The notes below the pieces were generated by a model that was given only the letters and a program-made list of their open reading frames with translations, did not search any database and had not been told where the DNA came from. From contig CAUEKH010000136.1 of the NCBI GenBank assembly GCA_959018155.1, positions 1 through 6,761 on the forward strand: a DNA stretch of 6,761 bases. The letters are read 5' to 3'. Both the position numbers and the translations under genes were made by a program. Numbering within the stretch: position 1 is the first letter of the stretch; the number at the start of each line of letters is the position of its first letter. The stretch comes from an uncultured Hungatella sp. GTDB taxonomy: Bacteria > Bacillota > Clostridia > Lachnospirales > Lachnospiraceae. This document shows, one piece after another, positions 6,347-6,761 of the stretch.

Positions 6347-6757
6347 ATGATTAAAAAAATATGGGACAGGGTCATGAACCGGGAGGTTATTTCCTACCTG
6401 ATTTGTGGCGTACTGACAACCCTGGTGAACTGGATTGTCTATGCGGCTCTGGTAAAGCTGAGTGTCGATTACCTGATTGCGACTGCCGTGGCCTGGGCGA
6501 TATCCGTTCTGTTTGCTTTTGGCGTAAATAAAATTTTCGTATTTCAGAGTTATAACCGCAGCCTGGGATTTGTGATGCGGGAACTGTCTTCCTTTGTGGC
6601 CTGCCGGGCTGTATCGGGAATCTCGGAAATGGTATTTATGTTTGTTCTGGTTTCCTGGCTGCATTTGGATGCGTATATCAGCTAGCTTTTTGTATCAGTG
6701 ATTGTACTGATTGTGAACTACGTGTCCAGTACACTTTTTATATTCTGGAGTAGGTAA
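6347..6757 (+). pseudogene. GtrA-family membrane protein, interrupted by in-frame TAG at codon 113
   Basis: GtrA-like proteins (PF04138) are small four-helix membrane proteins linked to polyprenyl-phosphate sugar export or flipping for cell-surface glycosylation. The start at 6347 has AGGAG at 6336-6340. Residues 15-36, 42-60 and 80-105 form three membrane helices, with the family motif NKIFVF after helix two (61-66). Translation stops at TAG (6683-6685) after 112 residues. The same frame continues without another stop to TAA (6755-6757), encoding LFVSVIVLIVNYVSSTLFIF and three further residues, which is the expected fourth helix with its own N-Y-to-F-I-F motif. Full length would be 136 residues, normal for the family. 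As written, the product lacks helix four and is probably inactive. Alternatives are a sequencing or assembly error, readthrough by a suppressor tRNA, or TAG recoding. If the gene is called strictly, its coding region is 6347-6685. Confidence 0.85.
6683..6685 (+). other. In-frame TAG splitting the GtrA frame
   Basis: This TAG is codon 113 of the GtrA frame and lies in the palindrome AGCTAGCT (6680-6687). One base change from AAG, CAG, GAG, TCG, TGG, TTG, TAC or TAT would create it. Lysine is my guess for the ancestral residue. None of the five complete genes in the window ends in TAG (two TAA, three TGA), and the restored GtrA frame ends in TAA. Confidence 0.8.
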
Positions 6758-6761
6758 GTGG

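Overview
The window looks like chromosomal DNA from an anaerobic, low-to-moderate GC Firmicute, most likely a Lachnospiraceae-type Clostridium. The support is strong AGGAGG-type ribosome binding sites, sigma-A-like promoters with 16-17 bp spacers, a clostridial-style Rex and a lipoprotein ApbE. The family-level assignment is inference from protein flavour, not from a database match. Every gene except one partial tRNA lies on the plus strand.

Layout. Bases 1-48 hold the 5' part of a minus-strand tRNA-Arg(CCG), cut by the window edge, with its own promoter at 58-86. A divergent plus-strand promoter (98-126) drives a gene for an unrecognised single-pass membrane protein with an extracytoplasmic, probably NTF2-like domain between low-complexity stretches (164-1201). 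A 13-bp tandem repeat and a strong intrinsic terminator (1281-1319) follow. A tight three-gene operon comes next: queA (tRNA queuosine synthesis, 1337-2473), an ABC-class ATPase of the COG3044/PF09818 family (2470-4179, overlapping queA by 4 bp) and rex (NADH/NAD+-sensing repressor, 4201-4866). A 326-bp gap holds two good promoters, a stable hairpin and a short direct repeat, and leads to apbE (FMN transferase lipoprotein, 5193-6218). Last is a GtrA-family membrane protein gene (from 6347) whose frame is broken by a TAG at codon 113. The same frame continues after the TAG with the missing fourth transmembrane helix and stops at 6757.

How the genes may work together. queA and the ATPase are translationally coupled, and a distant homologue of the ATPase acts in RNA editing, so an RNA-related job for it is reasonable but unproven. 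Rex and ApbE both belong to anaerobic redox physiology: Rex senses NADH/NAD+, and ApbE attaches FMN to extracytoplasmic flavoproteins such as Rnf subunits. No clear Rex operator (TTGTTAA/TTAACAA type) was found, so a regulatory link between them is not shown.

The points most worth a second look are the in-frame TAG in the GtrA gene, the structured two-promoter leader of apbE, the ABC-class ATPase between queA and rex, and the terminator lying directly against the queA ribosome binding site. I found no CRISPR array, insertion sequence, phage gene or defence system.
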